This document shows, piece after piece, positions 9,221 through 16,856 of a DNA stretch of 64,000 nt. This stretch comes from Pseudomonas fluorescens (GTDB taxonomy: Bacteria; Pseudomonadota; Gammaproteobacteria; Pseudomonadales; Pseudomonadaceae), in the NCBI RefSeq assembly GCF_005938625.1, contig NZ_VCNJ01000040.1:219099-283098 (forward strand), in the 5' to 3' direction. A program made the position numbers and the translations under genes. The notes beneath the pieces were generated by a model, which did not search any database, was not told the origin of the DNA, and saw only the letters and a list, made by a program, of their open reading frames with translations. Each line of letters starts with the position of its first letter. The stretch's first letter is position 1.

Positions 9221-10225
9221 ATGCCGATCCGTCATTGCATCGTCCACCTGATCGACAAAAAACCCGACGGCACGCCCGCAGTTCTGCACGCCCGTGACAC
9301 CGAACTGGCCGAGTCTGCAGCCATCGAAAACATGCTCGCCGACCTCAACGAGAGCTATAACGCCAAACAGGGCAAAGCCTGGGGCCTGTTTCATCCAGAG
9401 TCCGGCGCATTCCCGTTCAGCGGCTGGCTGAAGGAATACATGGAAGGCGGCAAGGATTTCACCGCGTTCAGCAAAGTGGCGGTCGAGCACCTGCAAAAGT
9501 TGATGGAAGAATCGAACCTGTCCGTCGGCGGCCATGTGCTGTTCGCTCACTATCAGCAAGGCATGACCGATTACCTGGCGATCGCCCTGCTGCACCACAG
9601 CGAAGGCGTGGCGGTGACCGATGAGCTGGACGTGACCCCGTCGCGCCACCTCGACCTCGGCCAGTTGCACCTGGCGGCGCGCATCAACGTCTCCGAGTGG
9701 CAGAACAACAAGCAGTCCAAGCAGTACATCTCGTTCATCAAGGGCAAGAACGGCAAAAAGGTTTCGGAATACTTCCGCGACTTCATCGGCTGTCAGGAAG
9801 GTGTCGACGGCCCAGGCGAGACCCGCACACTACTCAAGGCGTTCAGCGACTTCGTCGAGAGCGAAGACCTGCCGGAAGAATCCGCTCGCGAGAAGACCAA
9901 GACCCTGGTCGATTACGCCAGCAGCCAGGCCAAACTCGGCGAACCGATGGGCTTGGAAGAACTCTCCGAGCTGATCGACGAGGAACGCCCGAAAGCCTTC
10001 TACGATCACATCCGCAACAAGGACTACGGCCTGTCGCCGGAGATTCCTGCAGACAAACGCACCCTCAACCAGTTCCGCCGCTTCACCGGTCGCGCCGAGG
10101 GCCTGTCGATCAGCTTTGAAGCTCACCTGCTGGGCTCGAAGATCGAGTACGACGAAGAGGCTGGCACTCTGGTGATCAAGGGCCTCCCGACCTCGCTCAC
10201 CGATCAGCTGAAGCGCCGTAACTGA
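9221..10225 (+). CDS. ndpA: Nucleoid-associated protein NdpA/YejK
   Basis: Cytoplasmic 334-residue protein of the YejK/NdpA family, found bound to the nucleoid in E. coli and P. aeruginosa; the precise role is unsettled. It begins MPIRHCIVHLIDKKPDGTPA, and the family blocks SVGGHVLFAHYQQGMTDYLAIALL, LDLGQLHLAARINVSEW and YFRDFIGCQEGVDGPGETRTLLKAFSDF are all present. I chose the ATG at 9221, in agreement with family length; the frame extends upstream to 9152 without similarity. Its stop overlaps the next start by one base (TGATG), which implies coupled translation. Confidence 0.93.
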   Translation: MPIRHCIVHLIDKKPDGTPAVLHARDTELAESAAIENMLADLNESYNAKQGKAWGLFHPESGAFPFSGWLKEYMEGGKDFTAFSKVAVEHLQKLMEESNLSVGGHVLFAHYQQGMTDYLAIALLHHSEGVAVTDELDVTPSRHLDLGQLHLAARINVSEWQNNKQSKQYISFIKGKNGKKVSEYFRDFIGCQEGVDGPGETRTLLKAFSDFVESEDLPEESAREKTKTLVDYASSQAKLGEPMGLEELSELIDEERPKAFYDHIRNKDYGLSPEIPADKRTLNQFRRFTGRAEGLSISFEAHLLGSKIEYDEEAGTLVIKGLPTSLTDQLKRRN

Positions 10226-10575
10226 TGCTCGGCAATGTGCTGAAGAAGGTTGCACTGGTTCTGCTGGTGGTGGTCGTCTATCAGAACTGGGGCAAGATCG
10301 AGCGGGTGTTCAACCCGTCGCAGATGGTTGCCGAGCAGACGCGGGCCCAAGCCAATGTCGTGCTCTACGCCACCGACTGGTGCGGCTACTGCAAGCAGAC
10401 CAAGCGTTTTCTCGACAGCAAGGGGATTCCGTTCAAGGAGTTCGATATCGAGAAGGATGCCGAGGCGCGCAAGGCGTATGAGGCATTGGGTGGACGTGGG
10501 ATTCCGTTGATTGATGTCAACGGCACGTTAATCCGCGGATTTGACCCGGACGAAATCCTCGCCGCTCTGAAATAA
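10225..10575 (+). CDS. Membrane-anchored glutaredoxin-family protein
   Basis: A 116-residue protein with one N-terminal membrane segment (residues about 5-22, VLKKVALVLLVVVVYQNWG) and a glutaredoxin fold. The redox motif is C53-G-Y-C56, and the cis-Pro motif occurs in GGRGIPLIDVNG. The anchor suggests a thiol-exchange role at the inner membrane; which side cannot be told from the sequence. Translationally coupled to ndpA by the one-base overlap. No substrate can be named. Confidence 0.88.
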   Translation: MLGNVLKKVALVLLVVVVYQNWGKIERVFNPSQMVAEQTRAQANVVLYATDWCGYCKQTKRFLDSKGIPFKEFDIEKDAEARKAYEALGGRGIPLIDVNGTLIRGFDPDEILAALK

Positions 10576-10580
10576 CCAAT

Positions 10581-10669
10581 GTGGGAGCGAGCTTGCTCGC
10601 GAAGACGGATGATCATTCAACACTGTTGTTGTCTGACACACCTCTTTCGCGAGCAGGCTCGCTCCCACA
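10581..10669. repeat. REPIN, GTGGGAGCGAGCTTGCTCGC class
   Basis: Inverted arms GTGGGAGCGAGCTTGCTCGC and GCGAGCAGGCTCGCTCCCAC about 90 bp apart, between the convergent glutaredoxin and GST genes. Same class at 14304, 25354, 27361, 28408 and 58962. Confidence 0.9.
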
Positions 10670-10677
10670 ATTGATCT

Positions 10678-11613
10678 TTAGCGGGCTTCGATACGGAAAC
10701 CGAAACGCGGGAAGTGCACATGCACCACGCCGCCGCGCTCGTCCTCACGACGAATGATCAGCTCTTCGCGACCGGCAAACAGCAACTCACCAACCACCGG
10801 ATCAACACCGTAATCCGTCGCGGCAATCGCCACTTGCTGGCCGGCCTTGAAGCCGTTCGGATCAACGAACTGTTCATCCGGCAATGCCGCCGGCGTCGCA
10901 TCACGTGCCACCGCAAGCGCCTCTTCCGAGGTCATCTCGCTCGCCGCGCCATGGCCAAAGCCCAGCACTCGGCCCAACCAGGCCGCAACAGCCGGATACT
11001 CATCCACCAGCGGCGCGGTGACATGAGTGGCCTTGAGGAACCACAGCGGATGCGCCAGCGCGAAGTCGGCAATCGACGGTTCGCCAAACAGGAAGTCACC
11101 CTGCTCGCGCTGCAACTGCTGCTCAAGGCGGGCCATGATCGTCGGCCACTGATGCTTGGCTTGTTCGGCAGACAAACGCGTGGCGCTGCCACCACTGAAC
11201 AGACCAGCGCGGTCGGCAATAAAAGCTTTGATCGCTTCCGGCGGCAACTTGGCGAAACGCACCGCCACTGATTCCGGCTGAAACACCAGGCTCACCGCAT
11301 GTTGAAACACCACCGAGTCAGCCCACGTGGCAAAACTGGCGGCGGTGAACTCCTGACCCTCGGGGAAGAACGCCGGCAACGCCTTTTCCTGCTCCAGACG
11401 ACGCGCGATTAACGATGTGTCGCAATAGATGTCAGCGCCAATCTGCAACACTGGGGTCTTGCGGTAGCCGCCAGTGAGCGCGGTCAGATCCGGTTTCGGC
11501 ATCACCGGCGAGATGTGCACCGAGCGCCACGACAAGCCTTTGAAGCCCAGCAGCAGACGGGCCTTCTCGGCAAATGGAGAGGTCGGGTAATGGTGGAGAA
11601 TCAACTCGGACAT
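10678..11613 (-). CDS. Glutathione S-transferase family protein
   Basis: A 311-residue cytosolic protein with an N-terminal thioredoxin-fold GST domain (MSELILHHYPTSPFAEKARLLLGFKGLSWRS, then KTPVLQIGADIYCDTSLIARRLE) and an all-helical C-terminal domain (about residues 90-215). It is longer than a standard 200-220-residue GST; the extra roughly 90 C-terminal residues (DPVVGELLFAGREELIIRREDERGGVVHVHFPRFGFRIEAR) look like a small beta domain. Substrate is unknown. Transcribed alone, away from the cassette at 11.7-13.4 kb. Confidence 0.87.
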   Translation of the reverse strand: MSELILHHYPTSPFAEKARLLLGFKGLSWRSVHISPVMPKPDLTALTGGYRKTPVLQIGADIYCDTSLIARRLEQEKALPAFFPEGQEFTAASFATWADSVVFQHAVSLVFQPESVAVRFAKLPPEAIKAFIADRAGLFSGGSATRLSAEQAKHQWPTIMARLEQQLQREQGDFLFGEPSIADFALAHPLWFLKATHVTAPLVDEYPAVAAWLGRVLGFGHGAASEMTSEEALAVARDATPAALPDEQFVDPNGFKAGQQVAIAATDYGVDPVVGELLFAGREELIIRREDERGGVVHVHFPRFGFRIEAR

Positions 11614-11694
11614 GCTCGGCTCCGCCGCTCAGATAGTGAGCCAGCAGCTTAGCGTGCATTTGCTTAGCAGCCTACAGATCTGGCTGATGGGAAC

Positions 11695-11715
11695 CAATCA
11701 GTCAGATTGATAAGA
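11695..11715. repeat. Left 21-bp direct repeat (possible att site)
   Basis: The 21 bases starting CAATCAGTCAGATTGATAAG are repeated exactly at 13374-13394. The right copy covers the 3' end and stop codon of the GIY-YIG gene, a common position for recombinase attachment sites. Together they bracket a 1.7-kb cassette. Confidence 0.65.
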
Positions 11716-12023
11716 GCTCTGCCGTGATCGCGTCATCGAAACATGGCGTCAGGGCAATGCCTGACAGATAAAGCCATGGAACTCGTCGGCAGTTACACGC
11801 AATATTTCGAGTTCGTTTAAAGACACTCAGTGTTACGCGCAAAGGCCCACAAATTCTTGCGCCGCTGCCTACGCGTACGCCAGAATCCGCCGGCTTGTGC
11901 GCCTTGGACTTGCTGCGTAATTTGGAACCGTCACTGATTTCCAGTGATCGAGCTTAGCGGCTTGGTTTCGTTCACTTCCGGTTGCACAAGTATCATCCCG
12001 TCAGGCATTCGCCTGCGCTTGAT

Positions 12024-12100
12024 GGTGGCTGTGCGCATGGCACCCTCGGGTGCGCCGGGTTTGGGAGTGACCGGTCCGCTAACTTGCGCATAGCCGCCAC
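12024..12100 (+). ncRNA. Structured leader RNA (three-way junction) of DUF6124 gene, copy 1
   Basis: A closing stem pairs GGCTGTGCGCA (12027-12037) with TGCGCATAGCC (12085-12095). Inside it lie a hairpin GCACC-CTCG-GGTGC (12040-12053) and a second arm CCGG(G)T...ACCGG (12055-12074) containing the motif GCCGGGTTTG. The copy at 62075 has the same fold with different bases in the stems and the same GCCGGGTTTG motif, which is covariation between the two. It resembles the C4 antisense-RNA type of phage regulator as I remember it, but that assignment is tentative. Confidence 0.6.
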
Positions 12101-12149
12101 CCTTTCGCTTAGCGGCGGGAAGGTTACGGCCTCATCGAGGTACACTCCC

Positions 12150-12533
12150 ATGTTCAAGATAACGCCAAACCCGCCGACCATAGACCCGGCAGCCGTCACC
12201 AATCCGACGTCTCCCTACGAATCCCCCGATTCGAGAAAACTCAACGAAGCCGCCGAACGCGCACTCGACCATTATTTAGGCCCACCCACGGCCCGGATCA
12301 TGGACACCCCCTATCAACCCAACCGTCTCTACATGGCCAACCCGCAATCGGACGCTGAGTCCTTGCTGGTCGACGCGTGCGAAACCTTGGGGTCGGCGAG
12401 TGTGATGCTCAATGATTTTGCCGGCCAGTTAGAAGGGCCCCGCCGTAAAACGCTGCAAGGCATAGCGCAAATCGTCATGGTGGCCGAGATGGCAGTCAAT
12501 CAGGTGGTGGATAAATTAGTGCCCACTGAGTAG
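12150..12533 (+). CDS. DUF6124/DUF3077-like small protein, copy 1
   Basis: A 127-residue Pseudomonas-specific protein of unknown function. The N-terminus is Pro/Thr-rich; the conserved core has RKLNEAAERALDHYL (about residues 29-43), then a beta-like stretch and AESLLVDACETLGSASVMLNDFAGQLEGPRRKTLQGIAQIVMVAEMAVNQVVDKL, likely helical. A similar protein is encoded at 62212-62586 (shared NEAAERALDHYL / ESLLV.ACE.L..AS.M core). The ATG at 12150 is about 50 bp after the structured leader. It lies convergent with an AT-rich orphan gene inside the 21-bp-repeat cassette. The family name is from memory; function unknown. Confidence 0.82.
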   Translation: MFKITPNPPTIDPAAVTNPTSPYESPDSRKLNEAAERALDHYLGPPTARIMDTPYQPNRLYMANPQSDAESLLVDACETLGSASVMLNDFAGQLEGPRRKTLQGIAQIVMVAEMAVNQVVDKLVPTE

Positions 12534-12569
12534 CAATATAGAGTGGCGAGAGTTAGCTCTCGCCACTAA

Positions 12570-12803
12570 TTAAAGCAGATCATGAGGCGCCGTATCTATG
12601 GCAATTACATCCTCCTGAACATGTTTATCTAGAGCAATTTGAATGACCTTATCGCCATCACAAGTAACTGTCGCAACATTTTTTACGCCATTCAAAACAA
12701 CCTCAATAATTTTATGATTGGGATAGCGCTTAAGAAAGCGCTCCCTCACCGCAACCTCCGTATCTACAGAGTTATCAATTTCCAAATCTAATGTATAAGA
12801 CAT
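12570..12803 (-). CDS. AT-rich orphan small protein (cassette gene Y)
   Basis: A 77-residue protein of no recognised family: MSYTLDLEIDNS, then AVRERFLKRYPNHKIIEVVLNGVKNVATVTCDGDKVIQIALDKH. The pattern suggests a small alpha/beta fold. Base composition is clearly more AT-rich than the surroundings, a sign of transfer. I chose the ATG at 12803, which sits after GAGGAGCAAGAC, the same RBS region as the unrelated orphan at 62926. About 90 bp upstream is a CTGTCA-N4-TGACAG palindrome also shared with that gene. Convergent with the DUF6124 gene, stops 36 bp apart. Confidence 0.75.
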   Translation of the reverse strand: MSYTLDLEIDNSVDTEVAVRERFLKRYPNHKIIEVVLNGVKNVATVTCDGDKVIQIALDKHVQEDVIAIDTAPHDLL

Positions 12804-13373
12804 GTCTTGCTCCTCGATAGTGTTTTCCATGCTACAAGCTTTGACCGCAGCCTGACGAGTCGAAATAATCCCATCCCGCGCAGCTATTCACCACTGTCAT
12901 ACTTGACAGGTATTAAGATCGATTGGAAATAACTGATACCCTGATATAGCAATCATGCTCAAAACTGGATTTATAGGGCTCCGTACAAAGCAACAGCACC
13001 GCCCCCCTAAATGACCGAACTCAACTGTTCAAACATATCCCGCTGCTTTTCACGCGCAGGTTTCGCAAGCGATCAAGATTAATTCGAACATTTAATAATG
13101 TAATTATTTCAGTGACGGTATATATCGCCACTGAAAATCGACTACATCCAGGCCTGTTTCCAACCTACCTCCCTATCCCTCTTATTGAGCGGCATAAACA
13201 ACTGGCAGATCGGTCCTATATCAATATTCATATACACTCGATCAATTATCTCGACATCACCAACTCCGGCCGCATTCTCAGGCATGCGCCCGCCAGCGCA
13301 GGGTTCATCCGCCACGCCGCGATCACGTCATTGCGCGTGATGTTATTGATGCACTCGAACTGGTCTTTTGTTG
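12804..13373. other. AT-rich intergenic part of the cassette
   Basis: 570 bp upstream of orphan gene Y. It holds the operator at 12894-12926 and an imperfect palindrome at 13107-13136 (arms TTTCAGTG/CACTGAAA around CG.TATATA.CG). An open frame of 104 codons starting at 13112 has no RBS and no recognisable features and is not called. The remainder shows nothing I can name. Confidence 0.5.
12894..12926 (-). promoter_or_regulatory. Operator/promoter of orphan gene Y
   Basis: On the minus strand CCAATCGAT (12926-12918) is followed after 8 nt by the palindrome CTGTCA-N4-TGACAG (12909-12894). The same two blocks, 9 nt apart, precede the orphan gene at 62926. A shared regulator is the simplest reading. 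Polymerase boxes are not clear. Confidence 0.6.
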
Positions 13374-13394
13374 CAATCAGTCAGATTGATAAGA
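13374..13394. repeat. Right 21-bp direct repeat (possible att site) at the GIY-YIG gene end
   Basis: Exact copy of 11695-11715. Read on the minus strand it encodes the C-terminal SYQSD and stop of the GIY-YIG protein. Insertion at the 3' end of a gene, with regeneration of that end, is typical of tyrosine-recombinase elements, although no integrase is present in the cassette. Confidence 0.65.
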
Positions 13395-13679
13395 CGCGAC
13401 CAGACATTCCTTCGCGCTCTTTCTGAGTTTTTTGATCAAACGTTCCTGGCGCAACGCATCACCTTTATCGCGGCACAGTTCGGTGTAGACCAGCGCCATG
13501 GCCGGGCTGGAGAGGAAGAACCGTGCGCCTTTGCCGCTTTGATGCTTGGCGAAACGGCGCACCGGATCGTCGCTGATCCCGCAATACAACGAGCCATTGG
13601 CGGCGCGAACGAGGTAGACGAACCAGGATTTGCTCACCGGTTCGGCAACATCGACAGATTTTTCGCTAATGCTGGTCAC
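13377..13679 (-). CDS. GIY-YIG nuclease-superfamily protein (UPF0213-like)
   Basis: A 100-residue single-domain protein of the GIY-YIG fold. The degenerate core is W-FVYLVRAANGSLYCGISDDPVRRFAKHQSGKGARFF (about residues 19-54), with Y22-x-V then C-G-I matching the GIY...YIG pattern, R41/R42 and H45 following, and E77 (RQERLIKKLRK) at the expected metal-binding position. YhbQ-type relatives are stand-alone nucleases of uncertain role. Its last codons lie in the direct repeat that bounds the adjacent cassette. Confidence 0.88.
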   Translation of the reverse strand: MTSISEKSVDVAEPVSKSWFVYLVRAANGSLYCGISDDPVRRFAKHQSGKGARFFLSSPAMALVYTELCRDKGDALRQERLIKKLRKSAKECLVASYQSD

Positions 13680-13718
13680 TTCGGGATCAAGACGTGTAGG
13701 AAACAGGCGGCGATCTTA

Positions 13719-14189
13719 TCAGCGACCGGCCTGAAATGCCTTCAGTCCCTTCAGCGCCTGGGCACGAACGGCGTTACGCACCAGCGGCGTCCAGCCGAGC
13801 AGCAGGCCTTTGAAACCCAGCGCCTGACGCGACCAGCGCCACAAATCGAAATGGTCGTGGTGCTCGCAGATCTTGCCGTCACGGAAGACGAAACGGGCCT
13901 GGATATCGTTGATGACGATGTTGCCGGTCTGGCTGAACAGGTAGGTCGCGACCCAATGCGCGCCGCCGCTGCGCTCATCGGCACGGACGTTGTCGAAGGT
14001 CAGCGAGAAATCCTTGGCCCGGGTGGTGAGCATGCGCCACATGTCGCCGGCATCGCGCCCGCGCAGTTCGCCGAAGGCCGGGTCGCTGAACACTACATCA
14101 TCGGTGTAGCACGCGGCCATGGCTTCGGCGTCGAGGCGCTGGAAGGCCTGGTAGAAGCGGGTGATCAACGCGGCGTGGGCTTCGCTCAT
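13719..14189 (-). CDS. NTF2-like/SnoaL-fold protein
   Basis: A 156-residue protein with the NTF2-like (nuclear transport factor 2) fold: ALITRFYQAFQRLDAEAMAACYTDDVVFSDPAFGELRGRDAGDMWRML at the N-terminus and GKICEHHDHFDLWRWSRQALG later. Such proteins serve as small isomerases, hydrolases or ligand carriers; nothing fixes a substrate here. I chose the ATG at 14189 (MSEAHAALITRF); upstream codons to 14276 are not family-like. Possibly transcribed with the GIY-YIG gene 39 bp downstream. Confidence 0.85.
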   Translation of the reverse strand: MSEAHAALITRFYQAFQRLDAEAMAACYTDDVVFSDPAFGELRGRDAGDMWRMLTTRAKDFSLTFDNVRADERSGGAHWVATYLFSQTGNIVINDIQARFVFRDGKICEHHDHFDLWRWSRQALGFKGLLLGWTPLVRNAVRAQALKGLKAFQAGR

Positions 14190-14303
14190 GGGCAATCTCC
14201 AAAATAGGTACAGATTGCCAGCACGATAATCTGCAATGCGCAGAAACACTATCGGCATTCGCCCAGCGAATACCACGCAAGATCTTCAAGGCGCCCCAAA
14301 AAC

Positions 14304-14393
14304 TGTGGGAGCGAGCTTGCTCGCGAAGAGGCCGGCACATTCAACATGATCTGTGCCTGAACCACCGTCTTCGCGAGCAAGCTCGCTCCCACA
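14304..14393. repeat. REPIN, GTGGGAGCGAGC class
   Basis: Perfect inverted arms GTGGGAGCGAGCTTGCTCGC / GCGAGCAAGCTCGCTCCCAC separating the NTF2-like gene from the MFS gene. Confidence 0.9.
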
Positions 14394-14427
14394 TTGGATA
14401 TCACTGCCCCCAAAAAAGGGTTACGCG

Positions 14428-15732
14428 TCAGATCTTCTCGCTTTGCACTTGCACGTACAGCGCGCGCCCGGCACCGAGGCCAGCAATGATCGCGCCTGTG
14501 CCAATGATGCCGAAGATCCAGCCCACTGCATTCCAGCCCCCGGTCCAGTCATGCACCACACCGACCGCGAACGGCCCCATCGACGCCAGCGTATAACCGA
14601 AGCCCTGAGACATGCTCGACAGGTTCGCCGCGACATGGGAATCCCGCGAACGCAGCACAATCAACGTCAGCGCCAGACTGAACGTACCGCCCTGCCCCAG
14701 ACCCAGCAGAATCGCCCAGCCCCACAAACCTTCGATCGGCGCATACAGGCAGCCGAACAGACCGCCAAGGGTCAGCGCCATGACCACAACGATGGCCAGA
14801 CGTTGATCCTTGCCGCGAGTGGCCAGCCATGGTGCGGCCAGCGAGCTGGCAAGTTGAATGATCACCGAACCGGACAACACCAAACCGGCCTGGGTTGGCG
14901 TCAGGCCACGACCGATCAGGATCGACGGCAACCAGCCGAACACGATGTAGGCCAGCGATGATTGCAGGCCCATGTACAAGGTCACCTGCCAGGCCAGCGG
15001 ATCACGCAGCAGACCGCGCACGCGATAGGCGACGTTGTGCGCGCCATGTTTCTGCCCGACTTGCGGCAGCCAGAACACCGCTGCAATCAGCGCTGGAATC
15101 ACCCAGAAACCCAGGCCCATCGTCCAGCTGCCACCAAAATGCTCGCTCAACGGCACGCTGGAACCCGCTGCCATCGCCGCGCCCAGGCACAACGCCATGG
15201 TGTAGACACCGGTCATGGTGCCGGCGTGTTTGGCGAAGTCGCGCTTGACGATCCCGGGTAGCAGAACACCGATGATGCCGATGCTCGCGCCGCCCAATAC
15301 GCTGCCAGCGAACAGCCCGATCTCGCCAAAGTTGCTGCGCAAAATGATCCCGCCAGCCAGTGTCAGCAGAATCCCAAGCACTACACGTTCAGCACCGAAA
15401 CGCCGCGCCAGAATCGGCGCCAGCGGGGCGAACAAGCCGAGGCACAGCACCGGCAGCGTGGTCAGCAGACCGGCCTGAGCCGCCGACAAGCCGAGGCTTT
15501 TCGACACGTCACTGAGCAGCGGTGCCATGCTCGACAGCGCCGGGCGCAAATTCAGCGCGACCAGAATCAAGCCGAGCAGCAACAACCACGGCCGGCGCAC
15601 CAGCGGATGGCTCTGTTGCACTTGCTCGTCGTCGGCCTCGGCGTCGATCAGCAGTTCTTCGAGCTCTGCCGTACGTTTCGGGGTTGTGGATATCTCACTG
15701 CGGGACATGGACTTCTCGGTTTCAAGGTTCAT
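14428..15732 (-). CDS. CynX/NimT-family MFS transporter
   Basis: A 434-residue inner-membrane major-facilitator protein with about 12 hydrophobic segments. The polar N-terminal tail (residues 1-48) is followed by LLLGLILVALNLRPALSSMAPLL, whose NLRPALSS block is typical of the CynX/NimT cyanate/nitroimidazole-type branch. Substrate is unknown. Its start at 15732 overlaps the stop of the upstream FadR-type regulator, suggesting an operon with coupled translation; the ATG at 15708 (MSRSEIS) is an alternative. Confidence 0.9.
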   Translation of the reverse strand: MNLETEKSMSRSEISTTPKRTAELEELLIDAEADDEQVQQSHPLVRRPWLLLLGLILVALNLRPALSSMAPLLSDVSKSLGLSAAQAGLLTTLPVLCLGLFAPLAPILARRFGAERVVLGILLTLAGGIILRSNFGEIGLFAGSVLGGASIGIIGVLLPGIVKRDFAKHAGTMTGVYTMALCLGAAMAAGSSVPLSEHFGGSWTMGLGFWVIPALIAAVFWLPQVGQKHGAHNVAYRVRGLLRDPLAWQVTLYMGLQSSLAYIVFGWLPSILIGRGLTPTQAGLVLSGSVIIQLASSLAAPWLATRGKDQRLAIVVVMALTLGGLFGCLYAPIEGLWGWAILLGLGQGGTFSLALTLIVLRSRDSHVAANLSSMSQGFGYTLASMGPFAVGVVHDWTGGWNAVGWIFGIIGTGAIIAGLGAGRALYVQVQSEKI

Positions 15733-16381
15733 TGATCAATTGCCTCGATAAGGCTTTGGCCCGTTCCGGGTCGCGTTGCTCGACCGCATCGAGCAACTCG
15801 ATGTGCAGGTCGAACACTTCCTGACGGCGCGGGACGATGTTCAGGGTCTGGCGCAATTGCGCGCCGACGATGCTGGAGAAATAGCGATACAGCTCGCTGA
15901 GGGTCGGGTTGTGCGCGGCGTCGACCAGACGCCGATGGAACACCAGATCGCAGGCGATGTAGGTGTCGAGGTCGCCGTGGTAATGGCTGCCGCTGGTGCC
16001 GAGGGCATCACGCAATGCGACGAGGTCTTCTTCGGTACGACGTAACGCCGCCAGTCCGATGGCCTCGACTTCGAGGATGTGGCGGGTTTCCCGCGCCTGT
16101 TCCAGCGAGCATTGCGACAGCGCTTTCAGGGTATCCATCGGATCGACCACTGCGCGCAGGTAACTGCCGTCGCCCTGACGAATCTCGATCAGCCCGGAAA
16201 ACGCCAGTACGCGCATGGCTTCGCGCACGGTATTGCGGCTGATGCCCAGTTCGGCGCAGAGCTCGGGCTCGGTCGGCAAACGCTCGCCGACCTGCCAGGC
16301 ACCGCTGTTGATGCGCTGACGGAGTTGATCCAAGGCCTGATCGACCAGGGATCGTTTGATGAGTGGAGAAATGTCTGACAT
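15722..16381 (-). CDS. FadR-type GntR-family transcriptional regulator
   Basis: A 219-residue DNA-binding protein. The winged-helix GntR domain (residues about 10-75) has LPTEPELCAELGISRNTVREAMRVLAFSGLIEIRQGDGSYLRAV. The all-helical FCD effector domain (about 85-215) has HILEVEAIGLAALRR and D-x3-H (CDLVFHRRLVDAAHN), the usual metal/ligand positions. I chose the ATG at 16381 with AAAGGG upstream. It is the first gene of an operon with the MFS transporter, and an inverted repeat just upstream is a likely autoregulatory operator. The effector is probably the transported compound, by inference. Confidence 0.92.
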   Translation of the reverse strand: MSDISPLIKRSLVDQALDQLRQRINSGAWQVGERLPTEPELCAELGISRNTVREAMRVLAFSGLIEIRQGDGSYLRAVVDPMDTLKALSQCSLEQARETRHILEVEAIGLAALRRTEEDLVALRDALGTSGSHYHGDLDTYIACDLVFHRRLVDAAHNPTLSELYRYFSSIVGAQLRQTLNIVPRRQEVFDLHIELLDAVEQRDPERAKALSRQLINEP

Positions 16382-16393
16382 AGGATTCGCCCT

Positions 16394-16414
16394 TTCATCC
16401 AATCATAGGATGAA
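16394..16414. promoter_or_regulatory. Putative operator of the FadR-type regulator
   Basis: Inverted repeat TTCATCC-N7-GGATGAA located 13 bp upstream of the regulator's start codon. Its position and symmetry suit autoregulation. Confidence 0.5.
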
Positions 16415-16501
16415 TTTTCTGACATGTTAGTCAGACCCGTGTAGGACGGCAACCACCTAGGGTCAATCGGAGACACATGAAGCGGTATTTTCGATTGGTC
16501 A

Positions 16502-16524
16502 AAATTACCCTTTAAGGGTAATTT
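16502..16524. promoter_or_regulatory. Operator of mqsRA
   Basis: Perfect inverted repeat AAATTACCC-TTTAA-GGGTAATTT 24 bp before the mqsR start. E. coli MqsA binds a palindrome of similar size (AACCT-N-AGGTT type) at the same place, so this is very likely the autoregulatory site. Confidence 0.75.
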
Positions 16525-16547
16525 CAGGGACAGGGTTTTGGTTTCTT

Positions 16548-16856
16548 ATGGAAAAGAACACACCCCATTACGACTTGGCGGTGATCAAGGCGGATGTCAG
16601 GCGACTTGGCTGGAGGGCTTTCACGCACACGGCAAGAAAAACGGGCACTGCACTCAAACTCACTCTCGAAGAGATGCAAGAAATCGTTCTCAAACTGCAG
16701 CGCGGCATGTTGTACAAATCGATGACGACTTATGACGATCACCGTATTTGGCAAGACGTCTATCACATCCAATCACATGGTTTGGAGATTTACATCAAGG
16801 TGTCATATCACTACGACAGGCGCCCACCCGTGATCTCTTTGGAGAACCATTCATGA
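16548..16856 (+). CDS. mqsR: Type II toxin MqsR (mRNA interferase)
   Basis: RelE-like ribonuclease that cuts mRNA at GC(U) sites when freed from MqsA. The 102-residue protein starts MEKNTPHYDLAVIKADVR and keeps the diagnostic block YKSMTTYDDHRIWQDVYH, with the Lys, Tyr and Arg active-site region. The toxin-first order is characteristic of mqsRA. Its TGA overlaps the antitoxin ATG (ATGA). The RBS is weak, consistent with low toxin synthesis. Confidence 0.93.
   Translation: MEKNTPHYDLAVIKADVRRLGWRAFTHTARKTGTALKLTLEEMQEIVLKLQRGMLYKSMTTYDDHRIWQDVYHIQSHGLEIYIKVSYHYDRRPPVISLENHS

Larger units (their letters stand above)
11614..12149. other. Intergenic region upstream of the first DUF6124 gene
   Basis: 536 bp without a gene. 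It contains the left direct repeat (11695-11715), a nested hairpin at 11743-11777 (ATGGC-GTCAGG-gcaatg-CCTGAC-agataaa-GCCAT) and the structured leader at 12024-12100. The stretch 11780-12020 shows nothing else I can name. Confidence 0.5.

Noticed and set aside
13112..13426. 104-codon frame inside the cassette
   Set aside because: GTG start within a palindrome, no RBS, and it runs over the end of the GIY-YIG gene; no protein features.
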